The notes beneath the pieces were generated by a model. The model was given only the letters and a program-made list of their open reading frames with translations, made no database searches and was not told where the DNA came from. Shown here piece by piece: positions 56,405 to 64,000 of a DNA stretch of 64,000 nucleotides. This stretch comes from Hyphomicrobiales bacterium (lineage in GTDB: Bacteria; Pseudomonadota; Alphaproteobacteria; Rhizobiales; Rhizobiaceae), in assembly GCA_900472675.1 (NCBI GenBank), contig UCJA01000012.1:1-64000 (forward strand), given 5' to 3'. The first letter of the stretch is position 1. Each line of letters begins with the position of its first letter. A program made the position numbers and the translations under genes.

Positions 56405-57130
56405 ATGCGAAGCGTTTTGTTGCTGTCTGCAGGTCTGGCCGTCGCGGGCTGCGCCCAGGCTGAGCAAGCCATCACCTTCACGACCGAATCCTATCCGCCC
56501 TTTACCTACAAGACGGCCGACGGCAGCTTTTCCGGCATCGCCATCGAGCAGATCACCGTCATCATGCGCGACGTCGGCCACAGCTACAGCATCGAGATCA
56601 TGCCCTGGGCGCGGGCAATCACGCTTGCCGAAACCCAAGCCTGGCATTGCGCCTTTGCCGCCGCACGCACGCCGGAGCGAGAACGCCAGTTCAAATGGGT
56701 GGTGCCGCTGTTTGTTGACCGGAGCATTCTCGTCCGCCACGCCGCCAACCCCGTGCAGGCAAAGACGCTCGACGAGGCAAGGCAATTCACCGTCGGCACC
56801 CACCGGGGAGACTATACCGAGCAGATCCTGAAACAGCTCGGCTTCGGGACGATCGATCTCAGCGCCGATGTCGACACCACGCTGCGCAAGCTGCTCGGCG
56901 ACCGCGTCGACCTCATGCCCATGTCGGAAGCCGTCTACAACAAGCTGAAAGCCGACGGGACGCCGATCGAAAAGGTCATCGTACTGGCGGAACAGCAGCT
57001 CGGTATCGCCTGCAACCTTGCCATGCCGGACGACGTCATCGAGCGGTTGCGGACCAACCTGCGCACGATGATCGACGACGGAACCCAGGCGGCCATCGAA
57101 CGGCGCTACGGCATCAACAGGTCGCCCTAG
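56405..57130 (+). CDS. family 3 solute-binding lipoprotein
   Basis: A 241-residue periplasmic binding protein of the SBP_bac_3 type (amino-acid binding fold), with ITFTTESYPPFTYKTADGSF and GIAIEQITVIMRDVG. The signal sequence MRSVLLLSAGLAVAGC ends in a consensus lipobox (VAGC), so it should be a lipoprotein. No ABC-transporter permease or ATPase genes are nearby. Instead it follows a GGDEF/EAL gene, so it may serve that sensor rather than uptake. The start is ATG 56405. Confidence 0.85.
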   Translation: MRSVLLLSAGLAVAGCAQAEQAITFTTESYPPFTYKTADGSFSGIAIEQITVIMRDVGHSYSIEIMPWARAITLAETQAWHCAFAAARTPERERQFKWVVPLFVDRSILVRHAANPVQAKTLDEARQFTVGTHRGDYTEQILKQLGFGTIDLSADVDTTLRKLLGDRVDLMPMSEAVYNKLKADGTPIEKVIVLAEQQLGIACNLAMPDDVIERLRTNLRTMIDDGTQAAIERRYGINRSP

Positions 57131-57231
57131 ACTGTGCAAGGCCCCGGGAGTCCGGGACGCCGAATGGAAACCAGTTGACATTGAACCCGTTTCGCGATGG
57201 TGAAGACCTCCAGCTTCAGGACTGATTTACC

Positions 57232-57993
57232 ATGCTCATCATCGTCGGCCTCGGCAATCCCGGCGCCCAATACGCCGGCAACCGGCACAATATCGGCTTC
57301 ATGGCGGTGGACGCGATCCAGCGCCGGCCGGGCTTTGCGCCCTGGGCGAAAAAGTTCAAGGCGCTGATCTCGGAAGGCGAACTGGCGGGCGAAAAAGTCC
57401 TGCTGATGAAGCCGCAGACCTTCATGAACCTCTCCGGCGAAGCCGTCGGAGAGGCCATGCGCTTCTACAAGCTCGGCCCGGAAAACATTGTTGCCATCTA
57501 CGACGAACTCGACCTCGGCGCCGCAAGGGCCAAGATCAAGACCGGCGGCGGCCACGGCGGCCACAACGGCGTCAAATCGCTGGATGCCCACTGCGGTCGT
57601 GAATACCGACGCCTGCGGCTGGGCATCGGCCATCCCGGCGCCAAAGAACTCGTGCACAACCATGTGCTGGGGGATTTCGCCAAGGTCGACCAGACCTGGA
57701 TCGACCCGCTTCTGGATGCGCTGGCCGACAATGCCGACATGCTGGTCCGCGGCGAGGACTCGCAGCTGATGAACAAGCTGGCGCTCGCAGTCGGCGGCAA
57801 GCCGGACGCAGCCGAACCCGCACCGGCCAAGTCCACCGCAAAGCCTGCCGGCAGCCTGGGCAGCAGCAGCCCGGCGAAACCCGCAGCCAGATCCCACATC
57901 CATCAGGCGCGAGGCGGCTCCAAGCCCGCCCTTCCCTCAACCGGCCCGATGGCGGACATGCTGAAGAAGATCTTCGGCAACAAGCAAGACTGA
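57232..57993 (+). CDS. pth: peptidyl-tRNA hydrolase
   Basis: Pth frees stalled peptidyl-tRNAs so that the tRNA can be reused. The 253-residue protein has the core start [22 protein letters not shown] with catalytic His19, the substrate-binding [13 protein letters not shown] and the [13 protein letters not shown] block. The core ends near residue 195. A basic, low-complexity tail of about 60 residues ([20 protein letters not shown]) follows, longer than in E. coli (194 residues) but common in rhizobia. It could add RNA contact. Confidence 0.96.
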   Translation: MLIIVGLGNPGAQYAGNRHNIGFMAVDAIQRRPGFAPWAKKFKALISEGELAGEKVLLMKPQTFMNLSGEAVGEAMRFYKLGPENIVAIYDELDLGAARAKIKTGGGHGGHNGVKSLDAHCGREYRRLRLGIGHPGAKELVHNHVLGDFAKVDQTWIDPLLDALADNADMLVRGEDSQLMNKLALAVGGKPDAAEPAPAKSTAKPAGSLGSSSPAKPAARSHIHQARGGSKPALPSTGPMADMLKKIFGNKQD

Positions 57994-58035
57994 CAACCCC
58001 GGCCTATTTCCCATTTTTCAGATCGGATCCCCTCC

Positions 58036-58989
58036 ATGACGAAGAACCCACTTTTCGACATCACCAGCGAACTCGTGACGGTTCGCGATTACTGGCGCTA
58101 TGCGATCTCCCGTTTCAACGCCGCCAACCTCAGCTTCGGCCACGGCACGACGACGGCAACGGACGACGCGGCCTTCCTGGTGCTCGACTCGCTCGACCTG
58201 CCGATCGACATTCTCGATCCCTTCCTGGATGCCCGCCTGACGCCGGACGAACGCAAGCTGCTGGCAGACCGGATCGAGGCGCGCGTCACGACCCGCAAGC
58301 CCTCCGCCTATCTCACCGGCCGCTCCTATATCCAGGGCATCCGTTTTCGCGTGGACGAGCGGGTGATCGTGCCGCGCTCCCATATCGGCGAGATCCTGTT
58401 TGCCGAATATCTGGGCAATGACGACCCGACCGTTCTTCCCGACGCGATGAGCGTCGAGACCGTCGTCGACATCTGCACCGGCTCGGGCTGCCTGGCGATC
58501 CTCGCTGCGAAATTCTTCCCCGCCGCCGAGATCGACGCGGTGGACCTCTCCGCCGATGCACTCGCCGTGGCGGAGCTGAACGTTGCCGATCATGAGCTGG
58601 GTGATCGCCTGATGCTGCACAAGGGCGACCTCTTCCAGCCGATCGGCCGGAAGAAATACGACATCATCATCACCAACCCGCCCTATGTGGACCACGAGGA
58701 GATCGACGCCTTCACGGAGGAATACCGGGCAGAGCCGGCCATGGCCTTCGACGGCGGGCTGGACGGGCTCGACATCGTCCGACGACTCCTGTCCGAGGCA
58801 GCCTCCCATCTCAACCCGGGTGGCGGCATGATCTGCGAGATCGGCAACGGCCGTCACATCCTGGAAGAGGAATTCCCGGATCTCGAGTTCGTCTGGCTGG
58901 AAACGACGGAAGCGCCCGACTCGGTCTTCTGGCTCTCGGCCGAAGCTTTGGGCGTGACCCATCCGAAGATGGCCGGCGCCAGGCGCTAG
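58036..58989 (+). CDS. prmB: 50S ribosomal protein L3 glutamine methyltransferase
   Basis: PrmB methylates the side-chain amide of a glutamine in ribosomal protein L3. The 317-residue protein starts MTKNPLFDITSELVTVRDYW. The SAM-binding VVDICTGSGCLAI and the catalytic NPPY (Asn214 in IITNPPYVDHEE) are intact. It lies between pth and ychF on the same strand, so the genes probably act together in translation. It converges on clpS. Confidence 0.94.
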   Translation: MTKNPLFDITSELVTVRDYWRYAISRFNAANLSFGHGTTTATDDAAFLVLDSLDLPIDILDPFLDARLTPDERKLLADRIEARVTTRKPSAYLTGRSYIQGIRFRVDERVIVPRSHIGEILFAEYLGNDDPTVLPDAMSVETVVDICTGSGCLAILAAKFFPAAEIDAVDLSADALAVAELNVADHELGDRLMLHKGDLFQPIGRKKYDIIITNPPYVDHEEIDAFTEEYRAEPAMAFDGGLDGLDIVRRLLSEAASHLNPGGGMICEIGNGRHILEEEFPDLEFVWLETTEAPDSVFWLSAEALGVTHPKMAGARR

Positions 58990-59073
58990 GGCGTTTACGG
59001 GCATAAGCCCGGAGCGGCACCGACAAGTGCGGTTGGGGCATCAGCCCCGTCCGCTGGCGCCAGGAAAGCGCCC
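58989..59073. repeat. four-armed stem-loop structure between prmB and clpS
   Basis: Outer arms GGGCG (58989-58993) and CGCCC (59069-59073) enclose CGGGC/GCCCG with an ATAA loop (58998-59011) and AGCGG/CCGCT (59013-59017 and 59051-59055). A GGGGC/GCCCC arm with an ATCA loop (59035-59048) and the palindrome CTGGCGCCAG (59054-59063) also lie within. It fills the gap between two convergent genes. No T-tract is present. Confidence 0.5.
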
Positions 59074-59387
59074 TACTCCTCGGGCTCGGTCGTGAACATC
59101 AGCGGGAAGCCCGCTTCCTTGGCAAGGTCGATGGCTTCCTTGGCTTTGGTTTCGGCGATGTCTCGCGTGCAGACCACGACGACCGCAAGTCCCATCTGGT
59201 GTGCGGTCAGCATCACGCGGTTGCCCGCCTCTTCGCTCATCCGGAACACGGCTTTCAGAACCATGGTGACGAATTCGCGGGGCGTATAATCGTCATTCAC
59301 TAGCAGCACCTTGTAGAGCTTGGGGCGCTCCAGCTTGGGCTTGGTGATGGTCTTGGGAGTGGTCGTTGTTTGGTTGGCCATCGGCAT
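59073..59387 (-). CDS. clpS: ATP-dependent Clp protease adaptor ClpS
   Basis: ClpS delivers N-degron proteins to ClpAP. The 104-residue protein has a Thr/Lys-rich flexible N-terminus, then LYKVLLVNDDYTPREFVTMVL with the ClpA-binding NDDYTP and the binding-pocket Met/Val region. The late HQMGLAVVVVCTRDIAETKA completes the fold. Rhizobia have two ClpS paralogues; this one is not next to clpA, so it may be ClpS2, which has a narrower N-degron choice. That paralogue call is inference. Confidence 0.9.
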   Translation of the reverse strand: MPMANQTTTTPKTITKPKLERPKLYKVLLVNDDYTPREFVTMVLKAVFRMSEEAGNRVMLTAHQMGLAVVVVCTRDIAETKAKEAIDLAKEAGFPLMFTTEPEE

Positions 59388-59562
59388 CTCCTGATGACGT
59401 TCGCCAGGATCGGTATCTGGGGCCTATATCGCATCGCGCATCGCAAATTTCAAGCGACACGGATGCTTTGCCGTCGGGAGGAACTCCGGCTCCAAGCCTT
59501 GACCGCTCCGGCAGTTTCCCCCATAGCCACACCAACAATTTTCAAAGACAGGGTCCGGACCC

Positions 59563-60666
<1,104 letters not shown>

Positions 60667-60690
60667 TCGATCGGGACGGGAGGCCGGACG

Positions 60691-61158
60691 GTGGAGGAGA
60701 GCTACGCCTTCGAGGACTTTGAAGCCGGCCGCAGCTTCCCGCTCGCGACCCGCATAGTCACGGCGGCGGAGATCGTCGAATTCGCCTCCGAGTTCGATCC
60801 GCAGCCCATGCATCTGACCGAACAGGCCGGCAAGGAAAGCATCCTTGGCGGCCTTTCTGCTTCCGGTTGGCATACGGCAAGCCTCTTCATGCGCATGATG
60901 TTCGACGGCTGGCTGTCGCGCTCCTCCTCGGAAGGATCGCCCGGCATCGACGTGATGGAATGGAAAAAGCCGGTGCTCGCCGGCGATACGCTCTCCGGCC
61001 GCTCGATCGTGCTGGAGACAAGGCTGCTGCGCACCCGCCCGGGCATCGGCCTCATCAGGTTCCGCCACGAGGTGGAGAACCAGCGCGGCGAACTGGTGAT
61101 GCGCGGCGAAAACCCGATCATGATGCGGCTGCGGACGCCGCAGGGGGCTAAGCTATGA
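60691..61158 (+). CDS. MaoC-fold (hot-dog) dehydratase-like protein, first of pair
   Basis: A 155-residue MaoC-like hot-dog protein. The key segment is FASEFDPQPMHLTEQAGKE, matching the family's D-x-N-P-x-H motif with Gln for Asn (DPQPMH), a common variant. It continues SILGGLSASGWHTASLFMRM. The start is GTG 60691 after GGGAGG. It overlaps the next gene by 4 bp (ATGA), and the two are paralogues. They may form a heterodimer acting on acyl thioesters; the substrate is not known. Confidence 0.88.
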   Translation: MEESYAFEDFEAGRSFPLATRIVTAAEIVEFASEFDPQPMHLTEQAGKESILGGLSASGWHTASLFMRMMFDGWLSRSSSEGSPGIDVMEWKKPVLAGDTLSGRSIVLETRLLRTRPGIGLIRFRHEVENQRGELVMRGENPIMMRLRTPQGAKL

Positions 61159-61634
61159 GGCTGATCGAGCTCTCCCCGCCAGGCGCAAAAATCGTCACCG
61201 GCACGCTGACCTTCACGCCGGAAGACATCATCCGCTTTGCCGAAAAATTCGATCCGCAGCCCTTCCACGTGGATGCGGAAGCGGCAAAGGATTACGTCTT
61301 TGGCGGCCTCTGCGCCTCCGGCTGGCACACCTGCGCCGGCTGGATGAAGATGTTTCTCGCCTACTGGCAGACCGAAGTCGAACGGCTCGAAAGCGAGGGC
61401 AAGACTGCGCCGAAACTCGGCCCCTCGCCCGGCTTCCGCAAGCTGCAGTGGCTGAAGCCCGTCTATGCCGGCGACAGCATTACCTACGCCGTCACCATGC
61501 TCGACGCTCGCCCGCTTGCCTCACGGCCGGGCACCTGGATCAACACGACCCTCAACGAGGGCGTCAACCAGAATGGCGAGCCCGTCATGCGCTACGAAGG
61601 CAGCGTGCTGGAATTCGAAGTGGAGCAGCCATGA
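61155..61634 (+). CDS. MaoC-fold (hot-dog) dehydratase-like protein, second of pair
   Basis: A 159-residue paralogue of the preceding protein, with IRFAEKFDPQPFHVDAEAAK (DPQPFH motif) and FGGLCASGWHTCAGWM. It overlaps its upstream neighbour and the glutathione peroxidase gene by ATGA at both ends, so the three are tightly coupled. The pairing of two half-size MaoC proteins resembles the fused double hot-dog enzymes; which acyl chain they act on is open. Confidence 0.88.
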   Translation: MRLIELSPPGAKIVTGTLTFTPEDIIRFAEKFDPQPFHVDAEAAKDYVFGGLCASGWHTCAGWMKMFLAYWQTEVERLESEGKTAPKLGPSPGFRKLQWLKPVYAGDSITYAVTMLDARPLASRPGTWINTTLNEGVNQNGEPVMRYEGSVLEFEVEQP

Positions 61635-62110
61635 CCGTCTATGACTTCAAGGCGTTAGACATCACCGGCAAGGAGCGCGCGTTGTCGGAGTTTTCCGGCA
61701 GGCTGTTGCTGATCGTCAATACCGCGAGCGCCTGCGGCTTTACCCCGCAATATGAAGGGCTGCAGGCCCTGCAGGAAAAATTCGGCGACGATCTTGTCGT
61801 GCTCGCCTTCCCCTGCAACCAGTTCGGTGCCCAGGAAAAAGGCTCGGACGAGGAGGTCGCCTCCTTTTGCGACCTGCGGTTCAGGGTGACGTTTCCGCTG
61901 TTTTCCAAGATCGACGTCAAAGGCGCGCAGGCGCATCCGCTTTACCGCTACTTGACCCACGAGGCGCCGGGCATTCTCGGCACCGAAGCGATCAAATGGA
62001 ACTTCACCAAGTTCCTGATCGGCCGCGACGGAAAGCCGATCCGGCGCTATGCTCCGACCGTGACGCCGGCGGCGATCGAGCCGGATATCCGCAAGGCGAT
62101 CGGAGGCTAA
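61631..62110 (+). CDS. glutathione peroxidase family thiol peroxidase
   Basis: A 159-residue peroxidase. The catalytic Cys35 (VNTASACGFTPQYEGL) replaces the selenocysteine of animal enzymes; the helper residues are Gln in FPCNQFGAQE and Trp in KWNFTKFL. It reduces hydrogen peroxide and organic hydroperoxides, in bacteria often with thioredoxin. The second Cys in FPCNQ fits the thioredoxin-linked mechanism. It is the last gene of the MaoC-MaoC-Gpx operon. Confidence 0.94.
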   Translation: MTVYDFKALDITGKERALSEFSGRLLLIVNTASACGFTPQYEGLQALQEKFGDDLVVLAFPCNQFGAQEKGSDEEVASFCDLRFRVTFPLFSKIDVKGAQAHPLYRYLTHEAPGILGTEAIKWNFTKFLIGRDGKPIRRYAPTVTPAAIEPDIRKAIGG

Positions 62111-62133
62111 GTTATTCCGGGCGGCCGCGGGTC

Positions 62134-62748
62134 TTAGCGCGTGGCGATCACAGCGGCGCCTGCCCCGATCATCACTGCGCCGCATCCACGATTGACGCGG
62201 CGAAGAACCGACGGCCGCTTCAGTGCCGTTCGTGCACGGCCTGCCAGAATGACGTGGCCGCCAATCACCAGAGTTTCGACGGCAATGATCACCAGCGCAA
62301 GCGTGCCCGCCTGGCTGAACGACAGGTCGGCACCAACCACGTTGGGTAGAAGCGCGATGTAAAACAGTGGCATCTTCGGGTTGCCAAGATTGAGCAGGAC
62401 ACCGGTCGCAAAGCTCGCCAGAAGTCCGCCCCTGCTGTGCCGCGGCCGGATCTCCGCGGCAACGACGGGCGCAGTCCAAAGTCGGATGCCCATCCAGACG
62501 AGATAGGCAGCGCCGCCATAGCGCAGCACCGTCATCAGCAGGCCCATCTCGGACGCAATCACGGAGAGGCCGAGACAGGCCAGCAACAGGAAGATCAGGA
62601 TGCCGAACACGGTCCCGATACCATAGGCAATGCCGTAGCGCGCGCCGTCGCTGACCGTGCGCGCCAGGATGGTGACGCTATCTGGCCCGGGACTGGCGGC
62701 AAAGACGAAGAACGTTGCCCCGAATGCGATCAGAGTATGGCTATCCAT
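62134..62748 (-). CDS. LysE/RhtB-family amino-acid exporter
   Basis: A 204-residue inner-membrane exporter with about six hydrophobic segments. The start is TLIAFGATFFVFAASPGPD and the family signature SPGPDSVTILARTVSDGARYG lies at residues 18-38. GVLLNLGNPKMPLFYIALLP is the second conserved block. The ATG at 62748 follows GGGGGGTGACG; the GTG two codons earlier overlaps that site and is less likely. The exported amino acid is unknown. It converges on the peroxidase gene. Confidence 0.9.
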   Translation of the reverse strand: MDSHTLIAFGATFFVFAASPGPDSVTILARTVSDGARYGIAYGIGTVFGILIFLLLACLGLSVIASEMGLLMTVLRYGGAAYLVWMGIRLWTAPVVAAEIRPRHSRGGLLASFATGVLLNLGNPKMPLFYIALLPNVVGADLSFSQAGTLALVIIAVETLVIGGHVILAGRARTALKRPSVLRRVNRGCGAVMIGAGAAVIATR

Positions 62749-62822
62749 CGTCACCCCCCAGCGTTCATGCCGGTTGAGGCTAGGCTACGCGCAGCCGCCT
62801 CGCAAGGCTGGATCGCTGCGTT

Positions 62823-63365
62823 TCAGTGTCCGGAAAACTCGACCAGCGTGCGAACCTCGACGCCCAGCGCCTCGAGCTTCTTTCGGCCGCCGAGATCCGG
62901 CAGGTCGATCACGAAGCAGGCCGAGACGATCTCCGCACCCTGCTGCCGCAACAGCTTGACCGCGCCTTCGGCCGTGCCGCCGGTCGCGATCAGGTCGTCC
63001 GTCAGGATCACCTTCTCACCCGGCTTCACCGCGTCTACGTGCATCTCCATCTCGTCCACGCCGTATTCGAGGCTGTAGGCGATCCGCACCGTCGCATGCG
63101 GCAGCTTGCCCTTCTTGCGGATCGGCACGAAGCCGGCCGAAAGCTGGTGCGCCAGCGCGCCACCGAGGATGAAGCCGCGCGCCTCGATGCCGGCAATCTT
63201 GTCGACCCCGAGCCCCTGGTAAGGCGCAACCAGCTGGTCCACGGCGGTCCTAAACGCGACCGCATCGCCGAGCAGAGTGGTGATGTCGCGAAACACGATC
63301 CCCGGCTTCGGGTAATCGTTGATGGCACGGATGGAGGCCGCAAGTGTGTTGTCACGGGAAGACAT
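62823..63365 (-). CDS. apt: adenine phosphoribosyltransferase
   Basis: Apt converts adenine and PRPP to AMP in purine salvage. The 180-residue protein has [21 protein letters not shown], the adenine-binding [17 protein letters not shown] and the PRPP-binding motif [18 protein letters not shown]. The ATG at 63365 gives the family length; the TTG two codons earlier is ignored. It is monocistronic, downstream of a separate intergenic region. Confidence 0.96.
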   Translation of the reverse strand: MSSRDNTLAASIRAINDYPKPGIVFRDITTLLGDAVAFRTAVDQLVAPYQGLGVDKIAGIEARGFILGGALAHQLSAGFVPIRKKGKLPHATVRIAYSLEYGVDEMEMHVDAVKPGEKVILTDDLIATGGTAEGAVKLLRQQGAEIVSACFVIDLPDLGGRKKLEALGVEVRTLVEFSGH

Positions 63366-63837
63366 CGGCAAAGGAGCCCTGCTGCTGTTCGTTGCAAAAC
63401 GCCACCAATAGGGCGCACCAACCGGTCATGTCCAGCCGAAAGCGCGGGTTCAACGCGCTCAACATTGTCCTCGTGCTTTGCCCATCGGCTCTCGCAGGAG
63501 CACGCCCATGCGGTTGGCAACCACTGCAAAAGCCGTCACGCGGCCATTCCGCAAGCGAAAAGCGTTGCGGCGCTCAGGTGAGATTGTCTTAAAAACCTAA
63601 TTTTTTACAGAGCCAAGCGACACGAACGCTCCACGTTACAGGCCGTATTAGCCATATATACTAGTCGCCTGCATCTTATAGTATTCAACCGCACTGGAGA
63701 GGTTAACGGGAATATCTCGCTGTATTAGTCTGCCCTCAATTATTAACTCTTTTTTAAGGGATAAAGCAGCAAGTTATGGTTGGCAATGAAGCCAAGTTCT
63801 ACCAGCGCGCGAGATTTTCGCGCCATTGAGGTCCTTC
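63366..63837. other. apt - spore coat U intergenic region (472 bp)
   Basis: No gene is convincing here. The right half (about 63580-63780) is much richer in A+T than the rest of the window (ATATATACTAG, TTATTAACTCTTTTTTAAG), suggesting promoter or recently acquired DNA. A perfect 6-bp stem GCGCGA/TCGCGC (63807-63823) lies just upstream of the ribosome-binding site of the next gene. Confidence 0.5.
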
Positions 63838-64000
63838 ATGATGAAGCATTCACTCGCGGCCGTCTTGGCCGGCGTTGCACTTTCCCTCTCCTCCACGGCT
63901 GCATTTTCGCAGCAAGCAATCGGCAACATGGCCGTTGGCATGGTCGTTGCTGCCCAGTGCACAGTGGCCAGCGACCCGGTTGACTTTGGTAACCAGGCCC
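63838..64000 (+). CDS. spore coat U domain (Csu-pilus-like) secreted protein, 5' part
   Basis: Only the first 54 codons are in the window. The signal peptide KHSLAAVLAGVALSLSSTAAFS is followed by GMVVAAQCTVASDPVDFGN, which matches the start of the spore coat U / CsuA-B domain. In that domain the Cys forms the first disulfide and the FGN turn follows. Such proteins are subunits of archaic chaperone-usher pili. GAGGTCC precedes two stacked ATG codons. Chaperone and usher genes, if present, lie beyond the window. Confidence 0.75.
   Translation, partial: MMKHSLAAVLAGVALSLSSTAAFSQQAIGNMAVGMVVAAQCTVASDPVDFGNQA

Overview
The window is a gene-dense, GC-rich piece of an alphaproteobacterial chromosome. 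The best fit is the Rhizobiaceae (the Rhizobium/Agrobacterium/Sinorhizobium group). This rests on the synteny greA-lpsB / lpsE-lpsD-lpsC-lrp / trxB-lsrB followed by a tandem pair of AbcR-type small RNAs and an arsR gene, and on a LexA box of the alphaproteobacterial GTTC-N7-GTTC type. I see no rRNA, tRNA, CRISPR, prophage or insertion sequence. Almost everything is core chromosome; the only conspicuously mobile-type item is a Phd/VapC-like toxin-antitoxin pair. Genus and species cannot be fixed from sequence reading alone.

Layout. 0-11 kb: end of a TonB-like membrane protein, rpoD, dnaG, an acyltransferase, a YqeY/GatB-like protein, carA, a MATE exporter and a YpfJ-type zinc metalloprotease. 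11-19 kb: carB, an alpha/beta hydrolase, then a two-gene DNA-repair operon (a radical SAM protein and a DUF4130-UdgX fusion) whose only promoter is covered by a LexA box. 19-28 kb: greA with a terminator-like leader, the LPS-core glycosyltransferases, Lrp, trxB, the LysR regulator lsrB, two tandem sRNAs, ArsR and an old-yellow-enzyme reductase. 28-38 kb: small metabolic, transport and stress genes (SDR/LysR pair, ChaA antiporter, PQQ sugar dehydrogenase, toxin-antitoxin, aspartate aminotransferase, a cold-shock gene with a long structured leader, an MBL hydrolase). 38-43 kb: a petP-petR-sensor kinase set, then an opposite-strand ybjN-proC-csaA operon and a 700-bp palindrome-rich gap. 43-50 kb: ubiK, lgt, a MidA-like methyltransferase, pgeF, a degenerate M24 protein, a lipoprotein and prs. 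50-61 kb: the conserved translation genes rplY, pth and ychF, with two GGDEF/EAL c-di-GMP proteins, a solute-binding lipoprotein, prmB and clpS lying among them. 61-64 kb: two MaoC-fold proteins with glutathione peroxidase, a LysE exporter, apt, and the start of a spore-coat-U (Csu-pilus-like) protein cut by the window edge.

How the genes work together. The 17-26 kb section joins envelope biogenesis to redox control: thioredoxin reductase and LsrB sit 2 bp apart, facing the lrp-lpsCDE operon that LsrB is reported to activate in Sinorhizobium meliloti. The most interesting system is the SOS-controlled UdgX/radical-SAM pair. It couples a uracil-DNA-binding protein expected to bond covalently to abasic sites with a radical enzyme of unknown substrate, from a probably leaderless mRNA. 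Other leads are a GraL-like terminator in the greA leader, an M24 protein that has lost all five metal ligands, and a palindrome-rich gap at 42.6-43.3 kb.
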